Part shown: positions 1 to 10,800 of the stretch, piece by piece
Position numbering within the stretch: the stretch's first letter is position 1
How the letters are laid out: every line of letters begins with the position of its first letter
Source of the DNA: Amycolatopsis jiangsuensis
GTDB taxonomy: Bacteria > Actinomycetota > Actinomycetes > Mycobacteriales > Pseudonocardiaceae
Length of the DNA stretch: 64,000 nucleotides
NCBI RefSeq assembly: GCF_014204865.1
Contig: NZ_JACHMG010000001.1
Span: 5,544,501 to 5,608,500, forward strand
Direction of reading: 5' to 3'
Notes under the pieces: generated by a model
Told to the model about the DNA's origin: nothing
What the model saw: only the letters and a program-made list of their open reading frames with translations
Database searches by the model: none
Position numbers and translations under genes: made by a program

Positions 1-2
1 TG

Positions 3-590
3 TCCCGCAAGGGCGCGGCTATCGACAGCGGTCTGCGTCGCGGCGTGAACGGCCCGCACGTGCCGGTCGCCCGGTGCGTGGTGGCCGGGTTGAGCCGGCT
101 GCCCTCGCACCGCGGGCCCGCGACGTTCGCCACCGACCTGCCGTCGTCGGCGTGGTCGCTGCTGGACGGGCGGAAAGTGCTCACCGAATGGGGTTTCCTG
201 AACGCGCTGATCCGTCCTTCCGCGGCGGTCGCGGGGGAGACCGACGTGCTCGTCTGGTCGATCACCGGACGGCGCACGAAGCTGCTGGAGCCGGCCGAGG
301 GTGGCGTGGCGGACCGGGTGTTGTTCGTGCCGGGAACGAGTTTCAAGGTGCTGGAGACCCGGAAGCCGGCCGACGGAGCCCGCGGTGCGGTGCTGCTGCG
401 GGAGCTGACCGCGAGCGAGATCGATGAGACCGGGCGGGTGGCGAGCGACCGGGTGTCCCTGGACGAGCTGGCCATGAACTCGCTGCGGCGCACGCTCGAG
501 AGCTGGGCGGAAGCCGGTGCGGATCTGGTCAGGACGGTGCTGGACGACCAGGCGGCGGAGCGGTTCGGGGCGCTCCCGGGACTGGCCTGA
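3..590 (+). CDS. C-terminal part of an ADP-ribosyltransferase-fold-like protein (5' end outside window)
   Basis: The frame is open from the window edge to TGA at 588-590, so the gene begins upstream. The visible 195 residues contain a segment ending VLFVPGTSFKVLE, preceded by VLVWSITGRRTK. This resembles the last strands of ADP-ribosyltransferase exoenzyme folds (typically LFPPGTRFRV), but I do not see a clear catalytic ExE/QxE pair, so enzymatic activity is doubtful. It lies 19 bp upstream of the beta-helix/AAA+ gene and probably belongs to the same type VII secretion operon. Identification is by motif resemblance only. Confidence 0.55.
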   Translation, partial: SRKGAAIDSGLRRGVNGPHVPVARCVVAGLSRLPSHRGPATFATDLPSSAWSLLDGRKVLTEWGFLNALIRPSAAVAGETDVLVWSITGRRTKLLEPAEGGVADRVLFVPGTSFKVLETRKPADGARGAVLLRELTASEIDETGRVASDRVSLDELAMNSLRRTLESWAEAGADLVRTVLDDQAAERFGALPGLA

Positions 591-609
591 GGGTGGAGAG
601 GCGGAGACG

Positions 610-3600
610 ATGAACCGACAGTTGCTCGTGGTCGCCGGTGATCGGCCGGGTGCGTACCCGACGATCGGCGCGGCGCTGGCGCAGGCGCAGCCGGGTGCGA
701 CGATCAGTGTCCATCCGGGACGCTACGAGGAGAACCTCGTGGTGGACCGGATGGTTTCCCTCGTGGCCGAGCAGGGTGCGGGCACGGTGGAGGTCGTGGC
801 CACCACCGGGAGTGTGCTGGTCGCCAACGCCGAAGCGGTGCAGTTGAGCGGGTTCACCCTGACCGGCGCCGACGACCAGCTGGTCACGGTCGACGTGGTC
901 CGCGGGGAGGCGGCGCTGGACGGGTGCCGGCTGTCCGGGAATTCGTGGGCGACGCTGCTGGCCCGGCTGGAAGGTTCCCTGGCGTTGCGGGGCTGCACGG
1001 TGACCAGCACGGCCGGCGCCGGGGTGGTGATCGCCTCGCCGTCGCAGTCGACCATCGAGGACACCGAAATCGTCGACGCCGCTTCGTCCGGGGTAGTGGT
1101 GGCCGAGGTCGGTTCCGTGGTGCTGCGACGCTGCGTGGTGCAGGGTGCGGCGGGCAACGGCGTGTGCGTGAACGGTGAAGCGGTCGCGGTCATCGAGCAG
1201 TGCGAGATCGCCGGGGCACAGAAGCCGGCGATGGTCGTGGAGCAGCAGGGCCGGGCCACGATCACCAGCCTGACCGTCCGGGACAGTGCGAACGTGGACC
1301 TGTACGTGACCAGCCAGGGCCGGGTTTCCGTGGCGTCGTCGGAGTTCCGGTCGGCGCCGATGCAGGCGGTGCATGTGGCGGCCTCGGCCGCGCCACTGCT
1401 GCGGGAGTGCGTGTTCGCCGGGGCCGGTGGGAACGCCGTGCAGGCCACCGGAGCCGCGGCGCCGCAGTTCGTGGACTGCACATTCGAGGGGTCGCCGATC
1501 ACGATCCTCGTCGACGACCAGGCGCGGCCGCGGTTCGAGCGCGCTACCGTACGCGGTTCCTCGCAGACCGCGATGATGATCAGTGCGGAGTCCGCGGTGA
1601 CCATCGGCGGACTGCGGCTGACCACCGACAGCGGGCCCGGTATCATCCTTTCCGGACAGTCCACTCTGGATCTTGCGGACGCTTCGATCGAGACCGGCCG
1701 GGAAACCGGGGTTCAGGTCACCGAAGACGCGCGGCTGACGCTGACCGACATCCGGGTCACCTCGAGCGCCGAGGCGGCCGTGTCGTTCTCCTCCGGTGCC
1801 TCGTCGTCGGCCAAGTCCGTGCTGGTGCGTGGCGGCGGCCTGCAGGTGGCGGGCACCACGGAAACCTCCTTGCAGGACTGCGAGATCGTAGAGTCGGGCA
1901 CGGACGGGATCACGGTCTTCGCGGGAGCGAAGCTGGTCGCGTCGCGGTGCCGGGTACGCAACGCGCGAGGCAACGGTGTGCGCGTCGCCTCGCGTGCGGC
2001 GTTCACCGAGTGCGAGATCCTCGGTGCCGAAGCGGACGGTTTCCACGTCGAGACCACCGAAGCGGTCAGCATCCGCGACTGCGTGGTCAACGGTGCTGGT
2101 GGCGAATTCGTTTCCAGTGGCGAGAAGACCGAAGTGGACAACCTGATCACCGATTCGACACGGGCCACCGATGAGCCGATCAGCGCGGGTCCGCCGGGCG
2201 ATTTCGCGGCGCCGGAACTCACTTCCGACCAGACGGTGAGCGAGGCGGCCGGTGAAGTGCTCGAAGGCCCGCTGGGTGATCTGGAGTCGCTGGTCGGCCT
2301 TGCTGGGGTGAAGAAGGAAGTCACCGGCCTGATCAACCTGATCAAAATGTCGCAGATGCGGGAACGGATGGGGTTGCCGATGCCGCCGATGTCGCGGCAT
2401 CTGGTGTTCGCGGGTCCGCCGGGTACCGGTAAGACGACCGTCGCCCGGCTGTACGGAACAGTGCTGGCGGAGCTGGGAATCCTGTCCAAAGGGCACATGA
2501 TCGAGGTGGCGCGCCAGGACCTGGTGGGGCAGTACATCGGGTCGACCGCGATCAAGACCACCGAGGTGGTCGAAAAGGCCATCGGCGGCGTGCTGTTCAT
2601 CGACGAGGCGTACACGCTGAGTGCGCCCACCGGCGGTTCCGGACCGGACTTCGGCCAGGAAGCCATCGACGCGCTGATGAAGATCATGGAAGACCAGCGC
2701 GATTCGCTGGTGGTGATCGTCGCGGGCTATTCGGAGCAGATGGAGCAGTTCCTGCAGTCGAATCCCGGGCTCGCGTCGCGATTCACCCGCACCATCGAAT
2801 TCCCGAACTACAGCGTGGACGAACTGGTCACCATCACCACCGGGTTGACGCGCAAGCATTACTACGAAATGACCGACGATGCGCTGGGCGCGTTGCGGGA
2901 GTACTTCGAGCGCGTGCCGAAGACGTCCACGTTCGGTAACGGCCGTGTGGCGCGCAAGCTTTTCGAGGCGATGGTGAACAACCAGGCGTCCCGGCTGGCA
3001 TTGCACCCGCCGTCGAAGGACATCGAGCTGAACCGGCTGACTGCCGACGATCTCGGTGCCGAACTGACGCAGTTGCCGTCGGCGGCTCAGTCCACAGTGT
3101 CGGTGACCGCTGATCCGGTGGCCGCCGTGGAGACGAGTGCGGGGTGGAAGCGGCTGAGTGGGCTGGTCGGGCAGTCCTCGGTGCGGAAGAATGCCGAGCA
3201 GTTGCTGCTCAACCTGGGCAAGCTCACGCACGCCAGGCAACCGTTGGGACACCAGGCGAATCTGGTGATCAGCGGGAAACGGGGCACCGGCCGGTCGGAG
3301 TACGCCAAGCTGTACGGGCAGATTCTTTCCGAGTTCGGCATGGTCCCCATTGGACAGATGGTGCGCCGGCACCTCGCCGAGGAACTGTCGCCGCGCTGGC
3401 CGGGGCAGGCCGAGCACCTGGTACGGGCCGCGGTGGACGACGCCTCCGGCGGCACGCTGGTGGTCGATCTCGACGGCGACTGGGACACGTCGCCGCACAC
3501 TCCCGGGGTTGAGGCGCTGGAGGCGCTGGCCGGGATGATCGGCCGCCGCCCCGCGGACCCGGTCGTGGTGTTCACCGGCGAAAGCGATCGGGTGGGCAAA

Positions 3601-3921
3601 CTGCTGGCGCAGCTGCCCACCTTGCGTGAGGCGTTCCCGTACGGCTGGCAGCTCGGTGAGTACACAGTGGACGAGCTCGCGGAGATCGCGGTGCGGCTGC
3701 TGGTTCGCCGTGGCCACGAGGTTCCCGACGACGTACGCGATGCGCTGGCGCACGAGCTGTCCGCGGCCTCCGAGCACACCGCACACGCCGCGCACGAACT
3801 CGCCCGCACGCTTTCGGCCGCTGCCGCGTCCCGCACGCTGGCCGCCGCCGATCTGCGGGGCATCCGCCCGCCCGACACCGGTGCGCTGGCCCTCGGGCCG
3901 GGCCTGGCCTCGGTCGGCTGA
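610..3921 (+). CDS. Parallel beta-helix protein with two C-terminal AAA+ (CbxX/EccA-like) ATPase modules
   Basis: This 1,103-residue protein starts at the ATG at 610, just after a GGAGAGGCGGAG purine-rich stretch; an upstream in-frame start would overlap the preceding gene. Residues about 1-520 are a run of short repeats of right-handed beta-helix type (recurring RDCxVxxGxGxGV-like strands). AAA+ module 1 has an intact Walker A GPPGTGKT (about residue 602) and Walker B GGVLFIDEA (about 660), of the CbxX/CfxQ family that includes the ESX ATPase EccA. AAA+ module 2 keeps the fold but has GKRGTGRS for Walker A (Lys replaced by Arg, G at about 889) and LVVDLDGD for Walker B, so it is probably unable to hydrolyse ATP. 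In ESX systems EccA-type ATPases handle effectors before export; the position directly ahead of EspC-like and giant effector genes fits that role. Confidence 0.85.
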   Translation: MNRQLLVVAGDRPGAYPTIGAALAQAQPGATISVHPGRYEENLVVDRMVSLVAEQGAGTVEVVATTGSVLVANAEAVQLSGFTLTGADDQLVTVDVVRGEAALDGCRLSGNSWATLLARLEGSLALRGCTVTSTAGAGVVIASPSQSTIEDTEIVDAASSGVVVAEVGSVVLRRCVVQGAAGNGVCVNGEAVAVIEQCEIAGAQKPAMVVEQQGRATITSLTVRDSANVDLYVTSQGRVSVASSEFRSAPMQAVHVAASAAPLLRECVFAGAGGNAVQATGAAAPQFVDCTFEGSPITILVDDQARPRFERATVRGSSQTAMMISAESAVTIGGLRLTTDSGPGIILSGQSTLDLADASIETGRETGVQVTEDARLTLTDIRVTSSAEAAVSFSSGASSSAKSVLVRGGGLQVAGTTETSLQDCEIVESGTDGITVFAGAKLVASRCRVRNARGNGVRVASRAAFTECEILGAEADGFHVETTEAVSIRDCVVNGAGGEFVSSGEKTEVDNLITDSTRATDEPISAGPPGDFAAPELTSDQTVSEAAGEVLEGPLGDLESLVGLAGVKKEVTGLINLIKMSQMRERMGLPMPPMSRHLVFAGPPGTGKTTVARLYGTVLAELGILSKGHMIEVARQDLVGQYIGSTAIKTTEVVEKAIGGVLFIDEAYTLSAPTGGSGPDFGQEAIDALMKIMEDQRDSLVVIVAGYSEQMEQFLQSNPGLASRFTRTIEFPNYSVDELVTITTGLTRKHYYEMTDDALGALREYFERVPKTSTFGNGRVARKLFEAMVNNQASRLALHPPSKDIELNRLTADDLGAELTQLPSAAQSTVSVTADPVAAVETSAGWKRLSGLVGQSSVRKNAEQLLLNLGKLTHARQPLGHQANLVISGKRGTGRSEYAKLYGQILSEFGMVPIGQMVRRHLAEELSPRWPGQAEHLVRAAVDDASGGTLVVDLDGDWDTSPHTPGVEALEALAGMIGRRPADPVVVFTGESDRVGKLLAQLPTLREAFPYGWQLGEYTVDELAEIAVRLLVRRGHEVPDDVRDALAHELSAASEHTAHAAHELARTLSAAAASRTLAAADLRGIRPPDTGALALGPGLASVG

Positions 3922-3938
3922 GCAAGGGAGGTCCTTCG

Positions 3939-4337
3939 ATGAGTTCGCAGTACGAGAAGATGCTCGAAGACGCGATGGGTGCCTATCAGCGTCAGCGTGA
4001 GCATTTCGACGAGACGCGCAACGAGGTCGATACCGCGACCAGCTCCGCCACGTCGGCGCGGCGCGAGGTGACCGCCACTGTCGGCCGGACCGGTGAGCTC
4101 ACCGAGCTTTCGTTCCCGACCGGCGCGTACAAGCGCATGGCACCTGCGGAACTGGCTTCGGTGATCGTGCAGACCGTTGCCGCGGCACGGGAGAAGTCCG
4201 TGGCCGCGGCCGCCGAACTGATGGCGCCGATGCTGCCGCCGGGAATCTCCGCGGAGGATCTGATGAGCGGGAAAGTGGACGTGAATGCCCTGTTCTCGGC
4301 GCGTGTGCCGGGATTCGAAGAAGGGAACCTGCCGTGA
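3939..4337 (+). CDS. YbaB/EbfC-family protein of a type VII secretion locus
   Basis: This 132-residue protein has a GGAGG ribosome site 8 bp before the ATG. The order helix, beta segment (VTATVGRTGELTELSFPTGAYKRM), helix is the YbaB/EbfC nucleoid-associated fold. Members with an extended C-terminal tail are common beside WXG100/EspC-like genes in actinobacteria, where their role is unknown; DNA binding is not demonstrated for that branch. The stop codon overlaps the GTG start of the next gene (GTGA), indicating translational coupling. Confidence 0.75.
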   Translation: MSSQYEKMLEDAMGAYQRQREHFDETRNEVDTATSSATSARREVTATVGRTGELTELSFPTGAYKRMAPAELASVIVQTVAAAREKSVAAAAELMAPMLPPGISAEDLMSGKVDVNALFSARVPGFEEGNLP

Positions 4338-4735
4338 CGGACCAGTTTTTCGTCGACGCCGACGGACTCGACAACGGACGCGACGGATTCGACGGCAAGA
4401 GCACCGAGCTGCGCACGCTGGCCCAGCGGGTGCAGGGCCTCGCCAACCCCAGCCGGATCAGCGACGCCGCCGGGAACGACAAGAACGGCAACGAGTTCTA
4501 CAAAACGCACCTCGAATCGGCGACCGGGATCTACAACGGCATCAACGCCTGGGCGGCCGCGGTCGAGGCGACCCGTGACTCGATCGGCGACATGGCCACG
4601 TCGTTCCGCGAGGCCGACCAGGGCGCCTTCGACGCGTCGAACCTGCTGCTCCAGAACTTCACGCAGCTGAACGAAAAAGTGGGCAGCGGCGGTTCGGGTT
4701 CCGGCGGCGACTCCGACTCACCGCCGCCGGCCTAG
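4334..4735 (+). CDS. EspC/WXG100-like type VII secretion small protein
   Basis: This 133-residue protein starts at a GTG that overlaps the previous stop. It is almost entirely helical and Ala/Asn-rich, with a helix-turn-helix hairpin size, a central NAWAAAVEATRDSIGDMATSFREAD helix pair, and a Gly/Ser/Asp tail. This matches the EspC/WXG100-like type VII substrate family (about 100-130 residues). It lacks a canonical WxG turn, so it is assigned by size, helical pattern and context. It probably acts as secretion partner or chaperone-like co-substrate for the giant protein downstream. Confidence 0.7.
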   Translation: MTDQFFVDADGLDNGRDGFDGKSTELRTLAQRVQGLANPSRISDAAGNDKNGNEFYKTHLESATGIYNGINAWAAAVEATRDSIGDMATSFREADQGAFDASNLLLQNFTQLNEKVGSGGSGSGGDSDSPPPA

Positions 4736-4863
4736 TACGGGCGAGGAACCGCCGCGGCCGACGCACCCGGTCCGCGCGGGAATGACGAGCCCGGAGGGCG
4801 AGGTCTCGCCGGAACCGCCGGCCTGTTTCCGTCCCGCCTGTGTCCGAAGGAGGTGAACCCGCG

Positions 4864-7800
4864 ATGAGCCTGATGGTCGATCCCAGCCTGAACTGGGTGT
4901 TCTACATCATCGCGGGTGACGCCTGGCCGCAGGGCGACGAGGACAAGGCCCGCGAACTGGCCGCGGAATGGGACCAGGTCGCCGCCCAGATCGCGGCGGC
5001 GGACCAGGGTTTCAGCAATTTGTCGCAGCGGGTGACCAGCAACGTCGGCGGCGACGTTGCGACGAACTTCGCGTCGTTCGCGAACAAGCTGAGCACCATG
5101 GGCGCCGGGTACGCGGCTCAAGCCCAGCAGCAGGCGGCGGCGCTGCGGGAATACGCGCTCAACGTGGAAAATGCCAAGTACGGCATTCTGATTTCCATCG
5201 CGGTGACCGCGGCGGACCTGATCTGGGCGATGTCGAACCCGTTCACCGCCCCGTTGATCCCGGCTATCTGGGCGGCCGGGCGGACGGCCGTGATGCAGGT
5301 CGAGCGGTCGTTGATGTCGCGGCTGATGAGTTTGCTGTCGAGGGTCGCGAGGGAGGCCGCGCAGGAGGCGGCCGAAGAGGCGGCCGAGGAGATGCTCGCC
5401 GAGTTCATCCAGATCGCGCAGGGGAACCGGGACGGGTTCGACTGGGAGCAGATCGGCCAGAACGCCGCACTGGGTGCGATCGGCGGCGCCTTCGCCGCGG
5501 GGGCGCACAGCGGACTGGGAAAATGGGGCCACAACGTGTTCGGCGCGGCCGGCGTCGAAGCGGCGACCGAGGTCGTCGTGGGCCTGTCCGGCGCCGGCCT
5601 CTTCGGCGGTGACCTGGACAGCCTGGGCTGGGGCGCCCTGAACGGCGGCCTGAGCGGCGCCGCGACCCACGGCGCCGGTCGCGCCGGCCAGAGCCTGCAC
5701 GACCACCTGAACGACGGCGGCAACGGCGGCCAGGGACAGGGCCCGAAGGACCCCGGCGGCAACAACGGAACCGGCAACATCGACGTCACCCCGGTAGACG
5801 GCCCCGACGCACCCCCACCCGGCGCCCGGCCATCCCCCGGCGGCAACGATTCGGGCGGCAGCTCCGGGGGCAGTTCCGGCGGCAGCAACTCCGGGAGCGG
5901 TGACTCTGGGGGCAGCAACTCCGGAGGCGGTGCCCCCGAGGGCGGCAACTCCGGAGGCGGCACCCCTGGCGGAAACGGCTCTGGGGGAAACGGCTCCGGA
6001 AACAGCAACTCCGGAGGCGACACCCCCCGAGCCCCCGGCAACTCGGACCCGGCAGCCGGCTCAACCCCTGGCAGCGGCCCCGGCCCGACCGGCGGCTCGA
6101 ACCCAACCGGCGGCTCGGGATCGTCTGGCGGCTCGAACCCAACCGGCGGCTCGGGATCGTCTGGCGGCTCGAACCCAGCGAACGGACCCACTCCAGGGGC
6201 CGCCCCCGCTCCCGGAGCCGGTTCGAATCCCGCGGGTGGGTCGAACCCAGCGAGTGGTCAGGATTCGACGGGTGGGTCGAACCCAACGAATGGCCCAAGT
6301 TCGGCGGGTGGGTCCGACCCGGCAACGAGCCCTGGTTCGGCAAATGGGTCCGACCCAGCAACTGGTCCGGGTTCGGCAGGTGGGTCCGACCCAACTGGCG
6401 GTTCGAACCAGACGGGCGCCGACCGGTCCGGCAACACGAACCCGACCGGGGGAACGAGCCACAACTCTCCAGGTGACGCCAACTCCAGCCCCGGCGGAAC
6501 CAATTCCGACACCGGCAACCAGGGTGGTGCCAACTCCAATACCGGCACCAACGAGTCCACCACGAACCAGAACGCCACCCCGCCGGCCACCACTCCCAGC
6601 ACCAACGGCAGCACCAACCAGGACACCGGCCAGGGCGACCCCGCCCCCGGCAACCAGCCCCCAACCACGAATCCAGCAACGAACCCCCAACCCGGAACCA
6701 CCACGAACGCAGGCGGAAACCCGGACCCCGCCATCAACGGAAGCCCAGGAAACAACGCAAACCCCGGCAGCACCACCAACCCGGGCAGCGATGCGAACCC
6801 CGGCGGTAACGGCAATCCGGACGGCAATGCCAACCCGAGCGCCAACACCAACCCGGGCGGCAACTCGGACCAGGGCGGCAACGCCAACCCAGGCAGCAAC
6901 TCCGACACTGGCATCAACCCCGGCAGCGGTACCAACCCGGGTGCCAGCGCCAACCCGGGCAGCAACTCCGGCACTGGCAGCAACCCGGGCACGAGCACCA
7001 ACCCGGGCACGAGCACCAACCCGGGCGCTAGCACCGACCCGGGCACGAGCACCGACCCGGGCAGCAACTCCGGAACCGGTATCAACCCAGGCAGCAGCGC
7101 TAATCCGGGCACCAGCGCCAACCCACCGGGCACCAGTGCCAACCCGCCGGGCACCAGCACCAACCCCAACTCCGGTACCAATCCAGGCGGGAGCCCGAAT
7201 CCGGCGACCAATCCCTCCCCCGGCGCGAAGGGCACCGGCCATGATGTTGCGCCTCCGCCGTCGACGTCGGGTTCGGTTGACACCGGTCGGCCTGCTCCGT
7301 CGCCCGTCGGCCCGAGTTCGTCGGGGCACGACTTCGGCGGCACCAACGAGCCCGTCTCAGCACCGCCCACCGGCAACCGCGGCGGTTCGGCAACGCCTCC
7401 GCCCGCCACCGTTGGTGATCACCTGTCCACCCCGCCGCCGTCGTCCGCGACCCACCAGGACACCGGGCTACCCGGTTTCGGCGGCAACCAGAGCACGAAC
7501 CCGGCACCCACCCCGCACCCCGGCGCCGAAGGCACACCGAATCCCGCCACCGGCCCAGCCTCTGTCCCGAACCCGAGCCCGGCGGCCGGCAACCAGCCAG
7601 GCACCCAGCACACCCCCACCCCCTCGCCGACCCCCGGACACGACTCCGACCACGGCCCGAGCCTCAGCCCCAGCACCGGCCCCCGCCCGGAAACGAGCCC
7701 CAATCCCGCCCCGACACCCAGCCCGAACGTCGGCCAGAACCCGTCCCCGTCGCCGGACACCGACGGTTCGCCGAACCCGCGCCCGGCGCCCAGCCCGAGC

Positions 7801-10800
7801 CCGTCGCCGACGCCGGGGACGTCGTCAACTCCGAACGTGAACTCCTCGCCGAACCCGTCCGCGAACCCCAGCGGCACGGCCAGTCCGTCGCCGACCCCGA
7901 GCCAGAACTCCACGCCCGGACCGAACCGTCCCGCCAATCCCGGCCCGACCCCCCAGCCCAAGCCGGTTCCGCCACCCACGTCCGGCAGCGTCCGCGGCGT
8001 CGGCTCGACCTTGAGCCCCACCCCGAACGCCGGGCCGAACCCGAAGAGCAACGTCGACGGCCCGAGCCCCGCAGCCAGCATCAGCTCACCGACGGCCAAT
8101 CCCCAGCCGAACGTCTCGCCGACGCCCAGCCCGCCTCCGTCGCCGAACTCGAACCAGTCGACGGCTTCGAACCCCAGCCCGTCGCCGACCCCGGATTCAT
8201 CACAAAACCCGGCCCCGTCGCCAAACCCGGGCCCGTCTCCGGCCACCGACGGGAAGCCCAGCCCGTCCGCGAAACCGAGATCGAACACCGAGACGAAGCC
8301 CAGCCCGTCCCGGAATCCGAACCCAGTTGCCGGGACGAAGTCCGGGCCGTCCGCGAGGCCGGTTCCCCCGCCGGCCACGTCGATCAGCACCGATCCCACG
8401 CCGGCGCCGAAGGCCGGTAGCACTCCGTCGAAACCGCCTCGGCGCAATCTTCATACCCCGGCTGCGGCGCCGAAGAAGCCGGCGCCCGCACCGAGGCCCA
8501 CGCCTGGGCCCAACGTCGGCAAGAATCCTCCGGTCACCGGGGGTAAGGACGACTTCAGGCAGCACCTGAAGAACTTCAAGTACACCGTGGTCCACGAAAC
8601 CGGAATCCTCGGCGACGTCGGTAACCGGAACGCCGGCAACCAGAACAGCGTCGGCGTGGTGGCCACGGTCGCCGCTACCACCAGCGACGACCTCAACGCG
8701 ATCGCGCAGAAATACGAATCCGGGTTCACCGGTGATTCCGGCAAGGGCCGCTTCGGCCTGGTGATCGGGATCAATGGCAATCCAGGCTCCGAGCAAGCAA
8801 TATCCCAGCAGATCCAGCAGTTCCAGAACAGCTGGGACAATCGCTTCCCGGTAGCGGTGGTGGGGTTCACCTGGAAGAACCCGACCACCGACGTCGTCGA
8901 TCAGAAGTCCATTCCTTACGGCGGTATCCGCGAGACGATCGTCCGGAACCCGGTCACCGAGAACCTGACTAATAAAATACGTCAGAATGGTGGCGACAAC
9001 CAGGTATACCTGCACATCGGCGATGCAGACCTGCATTCCCTGGATACCAATAATGGACCCCTTTTCGATGCGGTGAACGATACTGTGCGGAACAATCCGG
9101 AGGGTGCACCGGAGCTGATCAGTGGCGGCTACCGTGTCCGTCCGGACGACGGGGACCTCGCCAACCAGGCCGCCCAACTGGATCTCGACGTGCGCCAGGC
9201 GCTCGCCGGCGTCGACTCGCGGTCGGTCTACTTTCCCGAGCCCAACACGTTCGTGCGGATGGACGGCGGCAAGCTCGAAAACGACGCGACGTTCGGTACG
9301 AAGAACCCGAACACCGGCAAATTCGACTACGGCGCCAAGGAAGGGCAGGGGCTCGTCGATTCGGTGCTGTCGCAGCGGAATCCGGGCTGGCAGTACAGCG
9401 GGCACCCGGACGCGATCGCGAAGTTCACCTCCGACCTGGCCATCCGGACCGACGGATCGCGCATCGCGAGCAAAGTCGGTACGGACCCGAACGGCATCAC
9501 CGCGTTGACCCAGAGTCACGCGAACGAAACCACCTGGTCCGACCAGATCGGCCATTACCTCGCGAACCACACCGATCTCGACCCCAACCTGGCGAAAATC
9601 GCCGCGAAGGCCGCGTTCCACGGAATCACCCCGAACGGGCCGACGCCGAATCGGCCGGGCAGGTTCGGCGAGGTATCCGCGAACCTGTCGCCGGCGGACG
9701 TCAATACGCTGAAACGAGAGATGAAAGACCATCGCGGGGATGTCGAGAAGCTCGCCGCCCTGACCCTCTCGACGCGGCAAGCCCTCATCGACAACCTCCA
9801 GGGCAACCACTCCGCGGCGACGCAGACTCCCTCGGCCGCACCACGCAATCAGCCGAACCCGCCGTCGAACCCGCAGCCGGACAATTCCAGAAACCTTCCG
9901 GGACCACAGGATTGGCACGGTCGCCGGGACACTGCCCCGGCCACGCGGTTCGCGTCCGAACGGTTCGACCCGGCCACGAGGATCGCCGAGCAGTTCAGCG
10001 GAAACCGCGAGGGACTGCAGGGCGGCCAGCTCGCCGGCGCGATCACGAACATCCGGTTCGATGTCCGCCGATTCGAGACCTCCCCTGGCCATTGGGTGCG
10101 GGAGTACACGATCCCGATCGATCTCACGTCCCACACCGGATCGGTTTCGCCGGACGAACGGGCCCAGCTCGTCCAGGACGCGCAGAACCATCTCGACGAC
10201 TGGATCAACCAGAACTACCAGTTGCGCGGCGGCGACCAGGTGCACATCCGGATCGACGCGCGCGTCGCCGATGACATTCGTCCCGGTGACACCAGCTGGG
10301 AGACCGACTCGTCACGCCCGGTCCCGGTGAATGTGCACGACTCCACAGTGGACAGCGGCACCCCGGACACCAATCAGCTCAACTGGGACGTGCACGACTC
10401 CAGTTTCGGCATCGCCCACGAGCTGATGCATTTCCTCGGTCTGGGGGAGGGCTACCGCAGCGACGACATGCTGTTCAACCGGGACGACCAGCCCGGCGTG
10501 ATGGGTCCGGACGCGTGGCACGACTCGCGGCTCAACCAGGGCAATCTCGACCAGCTCGAAAACGTGTCGGACACCGCGAACATCCGCGACCACCACCTCG
10601 GCAGCGAGCCGGCGCAGAACCCGGCCTCGCAGCGGGAAAATCCGGACGACTCCACCCCCCAGGACGACCACACTCCGGAAGCCAACCCCGGCCTGCACTT
10701 CCCGAGCCATGCACCGGACCCGAACGAAGGCACCCCGCCGGTCAACGGCGGCAAGGCGGAATTCAAGCAAGCGCAGCAGGAATACAATTTCAAGGTAGTG

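Noticed and set aside
529..3795. Minus-strand open frame of 1,088 codons opposite the beta-helix/AAA+ gene
   Set aside because: It mirrors codon third-position GC bias of the real gene, has an Arg/His/Pro-rich composition without motifs and lacks a ribosome site.
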